Shown here piece after piece: positions 47,120 to 60,950 of a stretch of 64,000 nucleotides of DNA. Source of the stretch: Caprella mutica (lineage: Eukaryota; Arthropoda; Malacostraca; Amphipoda; Caprellidae). The notes below the pieces were generated by a model. It ran no database searches, had not been told where the DNA came from, and saw nothing but the letters and a program-made list of their open reading frames with translations. Every line of letters begins with the position of its first letter. The stretch's first letter is position 1. The stretch is from positions 47,250 to 111,249 of the forward strand of contig CANNZV010002536.1 of NCBI GenBank assembly GCA_947561585.1, read 5' to 3'. A program made the translations under genes and the position numbers.

Positions 47120-47492
47120 NNNNNNNNNNNNNNNNNNNNNNNNNNNNNNNNNNNNNNNNNNNNNNNNNNNNNNNNNNNNNNNNNNNNNNNNNNNNNNNNN
47201 NNNNNNNNNNNNNNNNNNNNNNNNNNNNNNNNNNNNNNNNNNNNNNNNNNNNNNNNNNNNNNNNNNNNNNNNNNNNNNNNNNNNNNNNNNNNNNNNNNNN
47301 NNNNNNNNNNNNNNNNNNNNNNNNNNNNNNNNNNNNNNNNNNNNNNNNNNNNNNNNNNNNNNNNNNNNNNNNNNNNNNNNNNNNNNNNNNNNNNNNNNNN
47401 NNNNNNNNNNNNNNNNNNNNNNNNNNNNNNNNNNNNNNNNNNNNNNNNNNNNNNNNNNNNNNNNNNNNNNNNNNNNNNNNNNNNNNNNNNNN
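47120..47492. other. Assembly gap (373 N)
   Basis: Unresolved sequence between two different tandem arrays; the true length is uncertain. ORFs that run through it are meaningless. Confidence 1.
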
Positions 47493-48119
47493 CTGATAGT
47501 ACATCATCACAGTGACTCTTTCTCTGATAGTACATCATCACAGTGACTCTTTTCTCTGATAGTACATCATCACAGTGACTCTTTTCTCTGATAGTACATC
47601 ATCACAGTGACTCTTTTATCTGATAGTACATCATCACAGTGACTCTTTTCTCTGATAGTACATCATCACAGTGACTCTTTTCTCTGATAGTAATCATCAC
47701 AGTGACTCTTTTCTCTGATAGTACTTCATCACAGTGACTCTTGTCTCTGATAGTACTTCATCACAGTGACTCTTTTCTCTGATAGTACATCATCACAGTG
47801 ACTCTTTTATCTGATAGTACATCATCACAGTGACTCTTGTCTCTGATAGTACTTCATCACAGTGACTCTTTTCTCTGATAGTACTTCATCACAGTGACTC
47901 TTTTATCTGATAGTACATCATCACAGTGACTCTTTTCTCTGATAGTACATCATCACAGTGACTCTTTTCTCTGATAGTACATCATCACAGTGACTCTTTT
48001 CTCTGATAGTACATCATCACAGTGACTCTTTTCTCTGATAGTACATCATCACAGTGACTCTTTTCTCTGATAGTACATCATCACAGTGACTCTTTTCTCT
48101 GATAGTACATCATCACAGT
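47493..48119. repeat. 32-bp tandem array, about 20 copies
   Basis: The unit is CTGATAGTACATCATCACAG followed by TGACTCTTTTCT, with few variants (ACTTCATC, TTGTCT, TTATCT). It starts abruptly at the gap. Confidence 0.95.
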
Positions 48120-48584
48120 ACATTGTTAAAGGGTCTTAACTCCAAGGGGTTAAACATGTGAAAAATGTTCCTAGTGATTAATTTCCTATAGACACTTAAC
48201 CGCAAAGGACAAATTATGTCATTAGGTAAGATTCCTTATACGAAAAAAACAAATAAGAATTCCATTGTTTTTTTCTCAAACTGATAGCAAATGATGTCAT
48301 TTATCATTTTTATATGAACATTCACGCGTAAAAGCTACTCTGTGTTTATATGTATCATTTTATTAACCAAGCCTCTGATATTATTCATTTAATACTAATT
48401 ATATCATTATAACATATACTCGAAAATTAAAGGCTACCCATTATTTATTTCTTAACTGTATATACCTGACAAGATATATTTTAATGTTATTTACAAGTTA
48501 TGAAGCAAACAGTTATTTCTTAACAAATGATATACTTATTATTTATATTTGTTTCGTAGAATACTAAATGTTTATCTTTTTTTT
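48120..48584. other. AT-rich spacer, no feature
   Basis: No gene or repeat recognised. Confidence 0.4.
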
Positions 48585-48945
48585 TACCGCTACTTGCAGT
48601 TTTAGAGGATAGCGCTAGGGTTATACTCTTCCACTACTATGTATTAAATTTTGTGTTAGGTAGGCGCGTAGGCTTCATTTACTATCATCTCTTCATTTTC
48701 CTCTTCCATCCGTGAGTGCAGTTATCTGTGCTTGTGTCCCTTTTCGTCACATTCCTTGGTAAGTGACTGCTTTCTAGGAGTAGCTTTTCTACATACATAA
48801 CCATTGTAACCTACAGGTGGTAGGTGACTTTGTTCTTGTAGTCACTTTATTTCTTTTCTGACTGCTTGTCCAATTCCCTTGTATTTAATTTATTTGGTGT
48901 AAGCGATATACGTCCTTTGGTTCCGACGCAGACATTAACCCCCCC
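48585..48945 (+). repeat. Dispersed repeat family D, copy 3 (left-truncated)
   Basis: This begins at ACCGCTACTTGCAGTTTTAG and ends GCAGACATTAACCCCC, followed by a C-run and (CT)n. It lacks the first ~130 bp present in the copies at 10850 and 13376. Confidence 0.7.
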
Positions 48946-49531
48946 CCCCCTCTCTCTCCTAATGACTAATTAATTGTATAATAATAATAATACTCATCCC
49001 AGGTATATCCTCCCCTTTTTCTCATCTTAATTAATTTAAGTTGATGGAAAGTTGTATTCAATTAACAATTATTTGTGATTATCAGTGAGAGAGAAAATAG
49101 AAAATAATCCACTGAGTTGATGATAGAAGATGAAACCGGAGAGAAAACAGCCATTGGTAAACTAATAATTATCTCACATTAATACCTCTGAACAATTACC
49201 GTACAGGTATCATCCTTATCACTTTAAAGTGTAAAGGCAGTCGAACTTATTTACATTGGATAGACCTTAACTAAGAGTTAATTGCTTAATCTGCAGCTCC
49301 GAGTGCAAGAGTATGCAACCCAAAAGTCTAATTAGTTTTAAGGAATGCTTCGTAAATCACGCTATATTGCAAAACACATTGCGAAATGAGTGCATCCAGA
49401 ATGATTGAATCGATGCGGTTGTGTGATTTTGCTCACGCTGTACCTCCTCAGAATCCCAAACTGGATGTATTTTCCAGTTCTCTCTGACTAGCGGTGTAGG
49501 AAGGAGGTTGCTAGCTGTCTGCTCGTTCCAT

Positions 49532-49536
49532 TCAGT
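49532..49536 (+). promoter_or_regulatory. Candidate TATA-less initiator for the PTB-like gene
   Basis: TTCAGTCAG within a GC-richer patch (49430-49630) resembles an arthropod initiator about 500 bp upstream of the coding exon. No TATA box is present and downstream elements are not clear, so this is a weak call. Confidence 0.25.
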
Positions 49537-50049
49537 CAGCTGTTTGCAGTCCCGGTGAACGCTCTGTCATTTACGGGACTCAAATTATGCTGGTGCACTT
49601 CATGCAACATTCTTCTCGATTTGGGTTCATGTATTGTGGGGTTGGGAAGTGGCAATCTAATTATTATCATTCAATCTGCAGTCTGTAGGTGATTTACAGT
49701 TATCTGTGCTATTATTACCTTCAAGGCAATGTTTTTGATAAAGTTCATGGAGTTCAATGTAGGCATGTAGCTAAATATATAAAAAAAAGCTGCTAATTTA
49801 TCTTAAGAAGTGAAACCAATACGATTTGTAGAGAAGACGTGAGAAACGCGTGAGGGTGAAAGGATCGCTCAATTTCTCTTTTATCTTAACCGTTCATCAA
49901 TCATTTTTTCAGATACAGCTCGTGGAAAATGTTCGACTTGCATTAGCTCAATAATATCGTGTGAAGTTAAAATTTAGAGTTTAAAATAAGTTGTGAGACT
50001 GCTGTTCTTGTATTCCCGTTGCATCCAACTCTTATTATTAGCCATAGGA

Positions 50050-50836
50050 ATGGGGCTAAATACAGTCTCCGTTAACACTCCTCTCAGTGTGTCAAGCGAT
50101 CGCATCAAGAAGGCCAGTTACTACGTCTGGTTCTTGGGAGCCTCTGAATGTCGTGGTTTGCGAGGTGGTGACGTCGTGTCGGCTGTTATTGGACGATTAC
50201 TTGGTCGGGAAAGAGATCAAGAACCTGAGAAAGTGACTTTGCAAGTTTCATCAAAAGGCATTAAGATTTGTAAGCAGCAAGATGGTAGACCTGGAACAGC
50301 AAGCAATGAATCTAAACACCTTCTCCCAGCTGCTGCTCTCACTTACGTGCAACAAGAAGCTCCTCCTGATGATGACTTGGTCACCGCCATTCTGCTAATA
50401 TATAACCCCGCCACTAGATGTCCGGTCCATGTCCATGCTTATAGATGTGACTCTCCGGACACTGCAGCGGTACTACGAAACCATTTATCTCAGCTTGCCA
50501 ACCGCCCATCTCAGCAGGTTAAACTCGCAGCGTTGGAATCTCGTCTGGCTAACAGAGGACTTCTTTCCAAGAGTAGATCTTCCGATGCTGCTACTGGGGG
50601 GAACGTTGCAGCTCTCTATGACTCCTTAGCAGCTGAGTTGAGGGAGAAGTTAGGAGCTACTAGCAGTTCTCCGAGTGCTGCTGGAGCTCCACTTCTTCTA
50701 CCCCCAAGAGACTACCATTTTATGCGCAATGGAGAGGATGACTCTGCCAGATCCTCTGGAATAGGTAGCGATGACGCCCCACAATCTCCAGAATTAGATC
50801 TAAGGAGTCCACTGAATAGGCAACCTTCTTCTTCAG
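50050..50836 (+). CDS. PTB/PID-like domain protein, first coding exon (partial gene)
   Basis: The ATG at 50050 (GGAATGG context) opens 262 codons that end in TCTTCAG before GTGAGT at 50837, a strong donor; reading on gives a stop 100 bp later. Residues 23-155 look like a phosphotyrosine-binding (PTB/PID) fold. A YYVWFLGASECRGLRGGDVV start leads into paired strands (KVTLQVSSKGIKI, LVTAILLIYNP and PVHVHAYRCDS). A closing amphipathic helix (DTAAVLRNHLSQLA) follows. The remainder is Ser/Ala/Pro-rich with a DSARSSGIGSDD motif. PTB proteins are adaptors that bind NPxY-type tails, usually at the membrane. I cannot name the orthologue. A GTG-initiated N-terminal extension (from 49993) is unlikely because acceptor-like TTATTATTAG lies between. 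Confidence 0.7.
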
Positions 50837-53253
50837 GTGAGTTTGAGCTCTCGATTTACCATTTTCCCAAACAAGTTATGTGGAAGGTTAACGTGTCTTG
50901 CACTTTTGGTTATTCTTTTTTCGGAAACATTGAATGAACGTGGATTCCGGATAATCAAGTTAGACAATATCAAAACACTGCTGCCCAGTTTCTTCCAGAT
51001 AAATATTGGTATTTCACAATCTATTTGTTCGAACAGAAGTTCATACACAGTCCAAACATGAACAGTAAGCAGTGTTGAGTAACCATAAGATTAGGTAAAT
51101 ACCTGGCAAATGTAGGGCAGGGTCAGAGCAGTATAGATTGCTGCAGTGGATCACCAAGCATGAAGGTTACACTCTCTTCATGTTTTGACATCCTCAACTT
51201 TTAGGGACATTGTCAGCTTCTTTAAAACTTAAAAATAAAATAAAAATACCTGAATTAATTCTCAGTTTGGATTGACAGAGAAATTTTCAACGTTTTTCTT
51301 TAAAATTGAAAAAAAAATTCTAATACGTATTCAGTTTTCGAATATATCATGGTAACGATGTTTCATGGAACTAACATTTTCTATCAAATTACTTATTAAC
51401 ATTTGAATCTGTGTTAGGTTACATATATCCCATATACAGAAAGTAGGTCATGAAGATATGGATTGAGAATTAGCATCGATATAGGAATAGGAATAATAGA
51501 GAAGATATAGGAATAGGAATAATAGAGAAGATATAGGAATATGAATTATAGAGAAGATATAGGAATAGTAATTATAGTGTTATTATTGAAAATTTCAGTA
51601 TAATATTAAAATATAATCATAGTCTAGGACTCTAGTGGACAGTATGTATTTTAATATATATATACTATTAATATTTTGATGCTCATATTTCGATACGATT
51701 TTTTAATAATAGGCTATTAAAATTTTTATCCATTATTTCATTCGCATCCAGTAATTGTACTTTGCCCTATTTCTATGTTTAAGTATTATTCTGACTGCAT
51801 ACGGCTGATAATTAAAAAAAATGTAAGAAATAAGTGATGCAGATTGTAATTTAAATACAAAATGATTAAACTATTCGTATCACATAATTGAACAGCTTTA
51901 ATAATTTAAAGACAAATCAAAATTTGACTGATAAAATATAATTAACGTATTCAGTCTTAAAGCACATTTTTAAATTTCATTAATTTCAATAACAAATGAT
52001 AATTAAGATAATAATAACGATGTTAAGGCATATTAAACAGCTTATATAATATACATATATTTTTTATAGCTTATTTTTATCTGGTCATATTATATATATT
52101 TTGTTTATAGATAATTTATATTTATTAAGTATTATTTTGAGTAAAAATAGTAACATATAGTTTTATGTATGTTTATAGTTGTTCTATAATATAATCACAG
52201 TCGTTATTTAAATTTTTTTTCTTATAATTTAACTTAATTCAAATGACTCAATACTATAATTTAAAGCCTCTCATTTAAAATCAATAAATTAAACTGAATT
52301 AGTTCAGTGAGAAAAAATAATGACTTTAATAAGTTAATTTGTATGATTTCTATAATTATTTTATTACATTTTTATTGTTATTTCTAAAGTGAATATATTT
52401 TGATGTTTACTTTTATAAACTGATATTTTGTAAGTTTTTATTTTTTATGAGCTGATATTTTATTTTTTACTTTTTTTATTTGCTGATATTAATTTTGATA
52501 GTATTATTTTTATAAACGGATAATAATATTGTTGTTTCTAGTTATAAAATGATAGTCTTGGTGATTTTTTTAAATCAACATTTCTTGTGTTTATCACGAT
52601 AAAATATTAGTTCACTATTTCCACAGCAATATTATAACACATTAATTCGTGTCAAAGTAACATTATGCTATCAAATGAAGTAGGTTAAGGCTCGTTATTT
52701 TCTACACATTTTGCTTCGCTGAACTTTATACGTGCATATAATAATTAATTACTCATTTTGTTTTAATTGTACGTTATTATTATGTTACTCAAACATTGTT
52801 TGTTAGTGTTATGCCTAATTAACTTAAACAATCAAATTGTTTTATTATTTATTTAATGTTATTCAAATATTATTTTTATGGAGATTTGACAGGTGACTGT
52901 ATTCATTATAAATCTATTTAAATGAGTGCTGAACGTATTTATATTCTGATTTTATTGTTATTTACTTGAATACTATTTTTTATTTCATACTTGTATATAA
53001 ATTTATTTATCGAAAACAATAATAAGAAGGTTAGAAACGATAATATACTACCTGCTTATGTATTTATGTATCTGTAGTAAATCAGTTTTATACGATAATC
53101 ATTATATTGATATAAAAAAAGTATTTAAGTTATATATACGATAATTCTATTATTGGTTTACTTATTTATTTATTGAATATAAATCAGTTATATATTAACT
53201 CATTAATTTAAAGCTGTAATAAAAGGACCTTGTAGTATGGAATTCATTTGACA
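50837..53253 (+). other. Presumed intron of the PTB-like gene
   Basis: No further exon was recognised. Sequence is extremely AT-rich from 51.2 kb on, with a 26-bp repeat at 51480-51570. Confidence 0.45.
51480..51570. repeat. 26-bp tandem repeat, about 3.5 copies
   Basis: The unit is ATAGGAATAGGAATAATAGA plus GAAGAT. Confidence 0.85.
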
Positions 53254-53425
53254 GAAATCACGGAGTAGCTTTTCTATATCCACGAGCATTGTAACCGATT
53301 GGTGGTAGGTTACTTTGTTTATGGAGCCACTTTCCTTTCTGCTGCTTCTTCCAGTCCCTTGTACTTAATTTCATTTTGACGCCAGTGATTTGGCCTTTAA
53401 TTCCAAAGCAGACTATAAACACTTA
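53254..53425 (+). repeat. Dispersed repeat family D, copy 4 (short, 3' end only)
   Basis: CACGGAGTAGCTTTTCTATA to CAAAGCAGACTATAAACACT matches only the last ~170 bp of the family. Confidence 0.65.
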
Positions 53426-53867
53426 CTAAATTAAATGATTTACTTTTCTACGTATTTACATCTTAGAATTAAGTACGTTCTTCATCACGTGCCTCGTGTT
53501 TTCTTAACTTACGTGCTTTATCGGCACGTGTCCTTATAAAGTATATAATTACACGTCAGAAATAAAGTGAATTAATATAACTATAGTAAAATGTACAGTC
53601 AGAGAAAGTCTACATGTGATGAGATTATATCAGTTTACTAATTTCACATTTCCAAAAAGAAACTAATAGTCTATACATTAAATAACTAATATAATAATTT
53701 CCCTTTATTTATTTGGTTAGTAAAAGAGCTAAGATTAGAGTCTCTATATGCATATATATAGTATGTCATCTGGTGAGATACTCCTTTGATTGGCTACCAC
53801 CTACCCACATGAATACGTTACCATGTGTCAGGGTCAATATATAATGGCAAAAATATCGGTAGAACTG

Positions 53868-55580
53868 AACTCTTTTATAATATCGGTATAGCTTTTTTAT
53901 ATCCTATAATATCGGTATATAGCTTTTTGCTATCCTATAATAGCAGTATAGCTTTTCTATATCCTATAATAGTGGTATAGCTTTACTATATCCTATAATA
54001 GTGGTATAGCTTTTCTATATCCTATAATAGCGGTATAGCTTTTCTATATCCTATAATAGTGGTATAGCTTTTCTATATCCTATAATAACGGTATAGCTTT
54101 TCCATATCCTATAATAACGGTATAGCTTTTCTATATCCTATAATAGTGGTATAGCTTTTCTATATCCTATAATAGTGGTATAGCTTTTTTCTATCCTATA
54201 ATAGTGGTATAGCTTTTCTACATCCTATAATAGTGGTATAGCTTTTTTATATCCTATAATATCGGTATATAGCTTTTTTCTATCCTATAATAGCAGTATA
54301 GCTTTTCTATATCCTATAATAGTGGTATAGCTTTTCTATATCCTATAATAGTGGTATAGCTTTTCTATATCCTATAATAGTGGTATAGCTTTTCTATATC
54401 CTATAATAACGGTATAGCTTTTCTATATCCTATAATAGCGGTATAGCTTTTCTATATCCTATAATAACGGTATAGCTTTTCTATATCCTATAATAGTGGT
54501 ATAGCTTTTCTATATCCTATAATAGTGGTATAGCTTTTCTATATCCTATAATAACGGTATAGCTTTTCTATATCCTATAATAGTGGTATAGCTTTTTTCT
54601 ATCCTATAATAGTGGTATAGCTTTTCTATATCCTATAATAGTGGTATAGCTTTTCTATATCCTATAATAACGGTATAGCTTTTCTATATCCTATAATAGT
54701 GGTATAGCTTTTTTCTATCCTATAATAGTGGTATAGCTTTTCTATATCCTATAATAACGGTATAGCTTTTCTATATCCTATAATAGCGGTATAGCTTTTC
54801 TATATCCTATAATAACGGTATAGCTTTTCTATATCCTATAATAGTGGTATAGCTTTTCTATATCCTATAATAGTGGTATAGCTTTTTTATATCCTATAAT
54901 AGTGGTAAAGCTTTTTTATATCCTATAATAGCGGTATAGCTTTTCTATATCCTATAATAGCAGTATAGCTTTTCTATATCCTATAATATCGATATAGCTT
55001 TTCTATATCCTATAATAGTGGTATAGCTTTTCTATATCCTATAATAGCGGTATAGCTTTTCTATATCCTATAATAGCGGTATAGCTTTTCTATATCCTAT
55101 AATATCGGTATAGCTTTTCTATATCCTATAATAGTGGTATAGCTTTTCTATATCCTATAATAGCGGTATAGCTTTTCTATATCCTATAATAGCGGTATAG
55201 CTTTTCTATATCCTATAATATCGGTATAGCTTTTCTATATCCTATAATAGCAGTATAGCTTTTCTATATCCTATAATAGCAGTATAGCTTTTCTATATCC
55301 TATAATATCGGTATAGCTTTTCTACATCCTATAATAGTGGTATAGCTTTTCTATATCCTATGATAGTGGTATAGCTTTTTTATATCCTATAATAGTGGTA
55401 TAGCTTTTCTATATCCTATAATAGTGGTATAGCTTTTTTATATCCTATAATAGTGGTATAGCTTTTCTATATCCTATAATATCGGTATAGCTTTTCTATA
55501 TCCTATAATATCGGTATAGCTTTTCTATATCCTATAATAGTGGTATAGCTTTTCTATATCCTATAATAGCGGTATAGCTT
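53868..55580. repeat. 29-bp tandem array, about 59 copies
   Basis: The unit is TATAGCTTTTCTATATCCTA plus TAATAGTGG. The last triplets vary among AGTGG, AGCGG, AACGG, ATCGG and AGCAG, and variants recur in the same order in successive blocks, suggesting duplications of several units at a time. Confidence 0.97.
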
Positions 55581-56394
55581 TTTGGTTCAATGTGGCGAAT
55601 CCATCCCATTGAATTGTAATATTGGCCAAACCTGATTAATATATCGCCTATCAACATTATATGGCTGAAGCTTGATTAACATATTGGCAACATCTTGGGC
55701 CAAGATTGTTTCAACATAACAGCCCATGCTATCACCATGTTGGCCCATTTTGCAAAAAAAAACACACACAGTAGCGATACGATTTGTCAAGCTAGTGCCC
55801 ACATGGGCCCCATTAACTTGTGTTGCTTGGGCTATATCGGTATAAATATATATAGTTAATATTTATTATGAGATATTAATCAGGTTACTTGTTTTTATGG
55901 CTATGGTTTTTAATTAATAATGAAAGTGATTTTGAAGGTAATATGTTATTTATACGTATTATTTTTTTGTATTCAAGGCATACACGAGTGTATTTACACA
56001 TACACCTACCTACACATGTTTAGCCCTATAAATACAATATACACATTAAAACATACACACATAATCCTTGAACTTTCAAAGCAAAATATTGCGACGTCTA
56101 ACGAATTTTTATCGTCTATTATTGTTTTTTTTTATTGTTTAGAATTATATAAATTAGTGCTGTATTAAATAGCATTATTATGCAATATTTCACTATTAAA
56201 ACTAATGAATTAATTTATATGAATGATTGTAATGATTGATGCAGATTTATAATTAATTTGATGAATGTTCTAATTATGATATTTACTTGAGGAGTCTGTT
56301 CCAAGAGTAAATTTAATTAAATAATTAGTTTCTCCAGTAATATATTTGATAATTGAGTTAATTGATCAATGACATATACTTATATAGGGTGTAT
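55581..56394. other. AT-rich spacer, no recognised gene
   Basis: GGCCAAACCTGATTAATATA-like phrases repeat loosely at 55600-55700. ORFs here are short and unsupported. Confidence 0.4.
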
Positions 56395-56515
56395 TTAATG
56401 CTTATCGAACTACACACCACACGGTGTATTAACTAACTACACACTGTACACACCACACGGTGTATAATCTAACTACACACTACACACACTGTACATCCAC
56501 ACACACGGTGTATTT
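56395..56515. repeat. Tandem ACACACCACACGGTGTAT repeat
   Basis: About three irregular copies. Each unit contains the self-complementary core ACACCACACGGTGT. Confidence 0.8.
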
Positions 56516-56623
56516 CTGTTCTTTTCTCCGTTGATTAGAAAGTTTCTTTTCTGTTTCGCGTCAATCTTACGGAGCTGAGAAAGTGAACTAATTATTTTCA
56601 CACTATTTATGTGATTAATAATG

Positions 56624-57851
56624 TTATTTACTGTATATACTTATTAGTATTATTTACTGTATATACTTATTAGTATTATTTACTGTATATACTTATTAGT
56701 ATTATTTACTGTATATACTTATTAGTATTATTTACTGTATATACTTATTAGTATTATTTACTGTATATACTTATTAGTATTATTTACTGTATATACTTAT
56801 TAGTATTATTTACTGTATATACTTATTAGTATTATTTACTGTATATACTTATTAGTATTATTTACTGTATATACTTATTAGTATTATTTACTGTATATAC
56901 TTATTAGTATTATTTACTGTATATACTTATTAGTATTATTTACTGTATATACTTATTAGTATTATTTACTGTACATACTTATTAGTATTATTTACTGTAT
57001 ATACTTATTAGTATTATTTACTGTATATACTTATTAGTATTATTTACTGTATATACTTATTAGTATTATTTACTGTATATACTTATTAGTATTATTTACT
57101 GTATATACTTATTAGTATTATTTACTGTATATACTTATTAGTATTATTTACTGTATATACTTATTAGTATTATTTACTGTATATACTTATTAGTATTATT
57201 TACTGTATATACTTATTAGTATTATTTACTGTATATACTTATTAGTATTATTTACTGTATATACTTATTAGTATTATTTACTGTACATACTTATTAGTAT
57301 TATTTACTGTATATACTTATTAGTATTATTTACTGTATATACTTATTAGTATTATTTACTGTATATACTTATTAGTATTATTTACTGTATATACTTATTA
57401 GTATTATTTACTGTATATACTTATTAGTATTATTTACTGTATATACTTATTAGTATTATTTACTGTATATACTTATTAGTATTATTTACTGTACATACTT
57501 ATTAATATTTTTTACTGTATATACTTATTAGTATTATTTACTGTATATACTTATTAGTATTATTTACTGTATATACTTATTAGTATTATTTACTGTATAT
57601 ACTTATTAGTATTATTTACTGTATATACTTATTAGTATTATTTACTGTATATACTTATTAGTATTATTTACTGTACATACTTATTAATATTATTTACTGT
57701 ATATACTTATTAGTATTATTTACTGTATATACTTATTAGTATTATTTACTGTATATACTTATTAGTATTATTTACTGTACATACTTATTAATATTATTTA
57801 CTGTATATACTTATTAGTATTATTTACTGTATATACTTATTAGTATTATTA
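56624..57851. repeat. 26-bp tandem array, about 47 copies
   Basis: The unit is TAGTATTATTTACTGTATAT plus ACTTAT and is nearly perfect. Rare changes (GTACAT, TTAATAT) recur together at regular distances, as expected from recent block duplication. Confidence 0.97.
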
Positions 57852-58865
57852 TTTGTGAGTTACTAAGGGAATGTAATTATAATAAGAGAGAATGGGAGAG
57901 GAGACACTAGTGCTCATGGAGATGGAAAAGCTACTCTCTGCATAGAGTATATTATTATTACCATCGGTAAAAATTCGGTAAAAAATGTAAAAATAATTTG
58001 GGGAAATGTTCTTATAATTTCATTCCTAATAATTTGTTTTTATTGACAATATTTTCCATTGAAAACAATTCTTTCATCATTTCTCCTAATAAAATAAAAA
58101 TATATTTTGTGTTAGGAAATTTATAATGTTTTTTTTTATAATAAATAGGACAGTTTTCATAGTATATTTTGTGATTGGTTTACTTGTTTAACAATTTAAA
58201 AAGATGGAAAAAAATTCTAATGGAATATGAATAATATAATAATAATTATAACATAAGAATTTATTTTTATTTTAACAATTTGTGTTCAGTAATTTATGGA
58301 ATTAATAACTTAAAGTTTACTAATATTCTTTTCACAATGTAGTTAACATAATAGTAACTTATTCCAATTGTATTTAACGTATTTATAGAAATAAAATATA
58401 AATAAATAAACATATATATATTTCAAACATATTTTTTATAAGATGTATATAATAGAAAATAAGAAGCATACATTATTGTGTGCCGCTAACCCTGACTTTC
58501 AACCTTACACTGACTACCATAAAATGTTGAAGGGAGAAGGTTGGGGTTGTTTGGTTGAGTAAGAATAAACTGCATTATGGTGACACTGTCTTGGCAAGTG
58601 TTATTATATTGTAAATATTAATGATATGCATTGAAAAGAAATAGTTAAAAGATTACCAGAAATAAAACCTATAAACATTGTCAATTATACAGTAGAACTC
58701 CTATATAGTGAACTCCTCTGTAGTGAATGTGATGTCATGAGTAAGAGAACTACCCCATATAGTGAACAAATTTTCTTTAGTCTGCCATGAAATGGCAATA
58801 GTTTACTAAAACAAATTACTATTCATAGCAGACTGAAAGAAGTTTGTTTACTACCCAGAGTAGTT
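57852..58865. other. AT-rich spacer, no recognised feature
   Basis: Nothing supportable apart from a local repetition of TATAGTGAAC near 58700-58770. Confidence 0.4.
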
Positions 58866-59135
58866 CTTTACTAATACCTCTAGTGCCTAATACTAATACC
58901 TCTAGTGCCTAATACTAATACCTCTAGTGCCTAATACTAATACCTCTAGTGCCTAATACTAATACCTCTAGTACCTAATACAATACCACCTAATACTAAT
59001 ACCTCCACCACCTAATACTAATACCTCCACCACCTAATACTAATACCTCCACCACCTAATACTAATACCTCCACCACCTAATACTAATAGCTCCACCACC
59101 TAATACTAATACCTCCACCACCTAATACCAATACC
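58866..59135. repeat. 22-bp tandem array with two variant blocks, about 12 copies
   Basis: The first half uses ACCTCTAGTGCCTAATACTA and the second half ACCTCCACCACCTAATACTA. Each is homogeneous within its block. Confidence 0.93.
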
Positions 59136-60950
59136 TTAGTAATGGCATTGGCATAGTAACTTTAGAAATAAATACTTTAGTTACCCCTTCATGTGACAGT
59201 AACACACACGTACGTACATACACCCTAAAGGTTATATCTTCTCTTTTAAGGCCTTTTCATGCCGCCCTTTAATTACCTAAGTACTTATTTGTCCTTTATA
59301 TGTAGGAAATACATTGTTTGTATTTTCATGCACTTTGTTGGAGTCGCTTTTTAATTTGATGAAATATTAGCAATGAGCAGGAAGACAATAGAATGGTTTG
59401 CTATTAGAAATATAGTCTTTTAAGAAAGAATATATACCTACTGGTTGTTTGGTGATAAAAATAAGATTGTTATTGATGACGTAATGCTTCTAACATGTTA
59501 CTATGACGTCACGATTAACTTTAGTTGAAATGTTGTCACAATTGTGAATAATAAAAGCCTAATATTAATTACAGTTACTATGACGTTACAATTAATTACA
59601 AATTTAATTATTACGTTACAATTATATTATTTTGTAAATTTCCCAATAAAATAAATATATTATTATTTACTAATATTCACTTTAAAGTGTGCCATAATTA
59701 GTATATACACATATACTTTTTATCAGTGCATTGCTACGTTAGTTATTAATGTACATAGTGTCACAGTTGATCTGTTTGTAGATAACTGACCGTTAGAACA
59801 GTTAGGGGAAATTATCAGTTATTGAACGGCTACACATTGTCGATCAGGTAAGAAAATAATATTTTATTTAACTCTTCGTTATTTTAATTTGTATACCAAT
59901 TCAAATGATTAATTGGAATGTTAAATTATAGTTATTTTCTCAGAGGTTTATACATTTTTTTATATGTTTATATATATTATTTATATTTTTTTATATGTTT
60001 TTATATGATTATATATATTATATGTATATTGGTTACATTGATTTACTGATTATGTTTCATTATTTTGTTGTTCTTTTGTTTGTATATTTTCAGTACAAGT
60101 TACTTCCGTAAATAGGATGGTAGAAAAACATACCTACTGTGAGTAATTATGTTTATATAATTAATTTATTTACTTATTTCTTAAAATTTTTGTTTGTATT
60201 CACTTTTTCATTTACCTAGTTAATTTTATTGTTTTATTTACTCTTTTAATTGTTTAGTTGAAATGAAAAGGAAAGTTTTCGTGGAAAAAAAAATAAAAGT
60301 ATTTATAATGTAAAATAAAAATATTCTTGAAATACAAAAATGAAAGTATTTATAAAATAAAATATAAATGAAAGTATTTGATATATAAACTAAATGCATG
60401 ATTAACTTTATAAATTAATAGAAAATGATAATAAAAGTATTTATTTGTGAATCAAAATAAAACAAACAAAAATAAATATAATTATAAAATAAAACTAAAA
60501 TATATTATTTGTAAAACAGTAGAAAGCAAAAGTATATGTAACAAAAAGTATATAGAATGTTATTGGCCCGAATTATGTAGGACATAAATATGCATATCAC
60601 GAAGATTGTTTCCTTAATATTTATTCATGTATTATATTATTCTAATTAGACTATGTTACATAGAATGCATTTAGTGTAAGTACAGCATATGTTCCTGTAA
60701 TTACAGTGTCTGTAAGGCTACTTTCCTTTGTATTTTCACGCTAAAATGACTTTTATGTACTGTGAAATCACTTCATCTGTCCCTGTTTATTGCTTTCTCT
60801 CATTACTTGAACCATAAGGACGAAAACACGTGGAATATACCGATAAAATGACCCTTATTGAATCCAGAGGATAGTAACTATTAATCATACAGATTAATGT
60901 GTATTGTAGATAGATATCATAATATTATATCTAATCATTTTAAAACCTAT
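59136..60950. other. Very AT-rich stretch, no recognised gene
   Basis: I saw no exon-like segment or inverted-end element. Local simple repeats such as ATGAAAGTATTTATAA lie near 60290-60480. Confidence 0.4.

Noticed and set aside
47074..47546. ORFs of 134-155 codons around 47.1-47.5 kb
   Set aside because: They are composed of N in the assembly gap.
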